The notes beneath the pieces were generated by a model. That model was not told the origin of the DNA, searched no databases, and saw nothing but the letters and a program-made list of their open reading frames with translations. Shown piece after piece: positions 62,101 through 64,000 of a stretch of 64,000 nucleotides of DNA. The position numbers and the translations under genes are program-made. This stretch comes from Edaphochlamys debaryana. Its lineage: Eukaryota > Chlorophyta > Chlorophyceae > Chlamydomonadales. The stretch spans positions 558,001-622,000 of the forward strand of contig JAEHOE010000016.1 in NCBI GenBank assembly GCA_016858145.1. The letters run 5' to 3'. Position 1 is the stretch's first letter. Each line of letters begins with the position of its first letter.

Positions 62101-64000
62101 CTGATGCTGCGGAGGGCGGAGTTGGGCTGGCGCTCCGGGTCCTCTGGCGGCCACGATGAGACGGACGAGGCGGAGGAGGGGGAGCTGGTAGAGGAGGAGT
62201 TGGGCCACTGGGGCGAGGGTGACGAGGACGACGCGGCACGCTGCTGCTCGGCCCTGGACGAGCTGGCCGAGCTGCCGTACACCGATGTCCTGGACGAGAG
62301 TGACGAGCTCCTGCACCACAGGCGCGGCGGGGCGGGTTTCCCCAACTCTGACCTGCTCTGACCTTGCGCACAACAGAGTATCTTTCCATCCAATCCTTTC
62401 TTTGCCCTGACCCCACTATTTGCGTACCCCTGCTCGCGCGCGCCCCTGCCCCCCAGGTTCCAGCTCATCTACGCCGTCGGTGCCCCCACCGCACTGCCCG
62501 CCATATCGGAGCGGGCCGGGGCTGTGCAGGCGCTGCTGGGCGCCCTCACCCGCCTGGCCGCCTCGGGCCGCCTGCCGCTGGCCGCGCGGCGCAGCCGTGC
62601 TGGAGCCGCCGCCGCCTCCTGTGCCCGTGCCATCGAATGCCGGCTCAGCGGCGGCGGCGGCAGGAGCGCCGCGCGAAGTAGACGCACACGCACACGTAGA
62701 AGCCATGGAGGTGGACACGCTGCTAAGGGCTTCCACACCTGCCGAGGGTACCGGCACGCACCCAGGCACGGACCCCGACAACCCGACCGCGTCAGCCGCG
62801 CAGCCCCCGCCGGGCTGCTTCTGCGGCCTGCGCCTGCTGCCCGGGGAGGCCCTGAGCGGGGAGGCACTGGTGCGGCTGCGGCGTGCGCTGGCGGCAGAGC
62901 TGGCGGCGCAGCCGCCGCCGCAGCTGCAGTGGCTGAGGCGGCACCCGCACCAGGTGAGGACGCAGGCGGATGCTCGAGCGTTCGGGGTTCAGTCAGGCCC
63001 TGCAGCACTCTCCTAGCCAACTCGTGTGTCATCGCGTGGCCCTGCCGCCGGCGCGCAGGGCCGCATTCTGGCCTGCATCCTCGACGCCAGCCGTCCCTTC
63101 GTGGAGCTCCTAGGCGGCAACGGAGAGGGCAGCGGCGGCGGCGGGAAGGGCAGTGACGGCAGCGAGGGCCAGCAGGCGGTTCAGCGGCCCCTGGCGCTGC
63201 CGCCCGACCGCCTGTCCCAGGTGCTGGCGCTGCGGGGCCTGCTGGGCTGCGGGCTACTGGAGCACGGGCTGCAGAAGCGGCACCAGGTGCAGTACGGCGT
63301 GGACAGGTGCGGGCAGGGAGACGAGTACGGCGGGGGCGGGCGGCAGGGCCTGGCTGGCGTGGCAAGGGGCAGAAGGCGCGGAGCCTGGTGCTCCGCTGCG
63401 GGGCGGTGAGTCCCGCAGGGGGGGGGGGGGTTAGGGTTTAGGGTGCCGCTGCCCGTGACGCGTTGCTCTCCCGAAGAGACGAGGCCCGTGCACACGTCAC
63501 GCCGGTCACGCCCTTTTAAACCTTCGTCCAGGTCCGGCCCAAGCCCCGAGCAGCCTCCGGCCCAATCCCATGCCAAGCCGCCTGCAACGCGCCGCCTCCG
63601 CGCCCGCACCCGCATGGCCGTGCCGTACCGCGCCGCCCACGTGCCGTCGCCGCGCAGCGAGTTCGCCCAGCCCGACGTGGCGCTGCTGCTGACTCATCTG
63701 TCGTACTACTACGACGGCCTCAGCTTGGACGAGCTGCACGCGGCGCTGGCCAAGCTCCTGGCCATGGGGCCGTCGGCGCGGCGCGCCGAGTACGACAGCA
63801 CGTGGTTGCCGCTCTCCCGCGACCGCATCGCACCCGGTGAGCGCCTATCCACAGCTATTCACAGCTATTCGAATCTGTTTCCTGGGCGCCGTCTGCTCTA
63901 TTGCTCGCTTTGCCTTGGGTGGTGGCCCAAGCTAATGGGCGCCCTTGAGCCAGGCGGCAGCTCAGCAGCGGCTTCTCCCGCCTTAGCTCGAAGTGCTTTC
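53136..64000 (+). CDS. DUF3638/DUF3645-type giant protein with MGEGKT motif (partial)
   Basis: Fourteen exons in the window, mostly with clean GT-AG borders: 53136-53297, 53476-53738, 53909-54305, 54532-56548, 56807-58163, 58306-59332, 59491-60384, 60701-61033, 61275-61496, 61749-61922, 62059-62321, 62457-62953, 63059-63306, 63532-63836. Family marks in order: a coiled coil (about 55740-55960), LYSVNLLDGTVLFDGWPPSR with HPLYGRVFG (57.7 kb), FGLEFELRSGGELASRDFAG (58.95 kb), Walker-A-like NMGEGKTRVILPMLAL (about 61425), DVLDESDELL with FQLIYAVG (62.3-62.5 kb), and VPYRAAHVPSPRSEF plus LTHLSYYYDGL (63.6-63.7 kb). Fungal and protist relatives are annotated as ubiquitinyl hydrolase-like, but the biochemical activity is unproven. 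The gene continues past 64000. Confidence 0.8.
63412..63446 (+). repeat. Telomere-like TTAGGGTTTAGGG in an intron
   Basis: A G-run followed by GTTAGGGTTTAGGGTG inside the intron between 63306 and 63532. It is only two units and may be chance. Confidence 0.4.

Noticed and set aside
63412..63446. Chromosome end or telomere
   Set aside because: Only two telomere-like units within an intron of a gene that continues on both sides.
1..64000. Obvious tRNA, rRNA or snRNA genes
   Set aside because: No convincing cloverleaf, A/B box pair or rRNA sequence was recognised by eye. A tRNAscan-SE/Infernal run would be decisive.

Overview
The window is nuclear DNA of a volvocine/chlamydomonadalean green alga. 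It is GC-rich, with many short GT-AG introns (plus a few likely GC-AG introns), a gametolysin-type metalloprotease carrying the volvocine QExxHxxGxxH metal motif, (S)PPSPP-rich extracellular-matrix linkers, TKL-like kinases and abundant minisatellites. Nothing bacterial or viral was recognised. Exon limits are read by eye from ORF homology and splice dinucleotides and are approximate unless exact positions are given.

Layout. (1) 1-5.4 kb: a LINE on the minus strand, with ORF1 and an open ORF2 (endonuclease plus reverse transcriptase) running off the left edge. (2) 5.5-12.9 kb: a small gene cluster (two minus-strand orphan genes, a plus-strand protein kinase with a Gln/Pro/Ala/Gly repeat, and a minus-strand acidic orphan) bracketed by a short imperfect inverted repeat. 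(3) 12.9-15.9 kb: a dispersed repeat (R, copy A) split by a 2.6 kb inverted-repeat transposon with an unrecognised spliced gene; the empty site is preserved in copy B at 40.4-40.8 kb. (4) 16.2-23.8 kb: a broken 5' copy of a receptor-kinase gene whose first intron holds a Ty3-like LTR retroelement (LTRs of 1378 bp, nearly identical) with scrambled pol. (5) 24.8-36.7 kb, minus strand: a modular secreted protein built from signal peptide, gametolysin propeptide, M11 peptidase, PAN-like module, second M11-like domain without metal ligands, further PAN modules, proline-rich spacers, two P-domain-like modules, a jacalin-like lectin and a tail. (6) 38.1-40.4 kb: a 90-bp repeat and a 186-bp satellite with higher-order structure, then R copy B. 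(7) 41.9-48.7 kb: the intact-looking paralogue of region 4, a receptor-like protein kinase with signal peptide, ectodomain, one membrane span and full kinase domain. (8) 50.7-52.7 kb: an F-box/ankyrin-like gene with a probable frame break. (9) 53.1-64 kb: a large DUF3638/DUF3645-type gene with a Walker-A-like MGEGKT motif, running off the right edge.

Together this looks like a repeat-rich accessory region in which cell-surface genes (matrix protease/lectin and receptor kinase) sit among active-looking retroelements, nested DNA transposons and satellites. R repeats lie upstream of both receptor-kinase copies, which suggests a segmental duplication followed by independent insertions.
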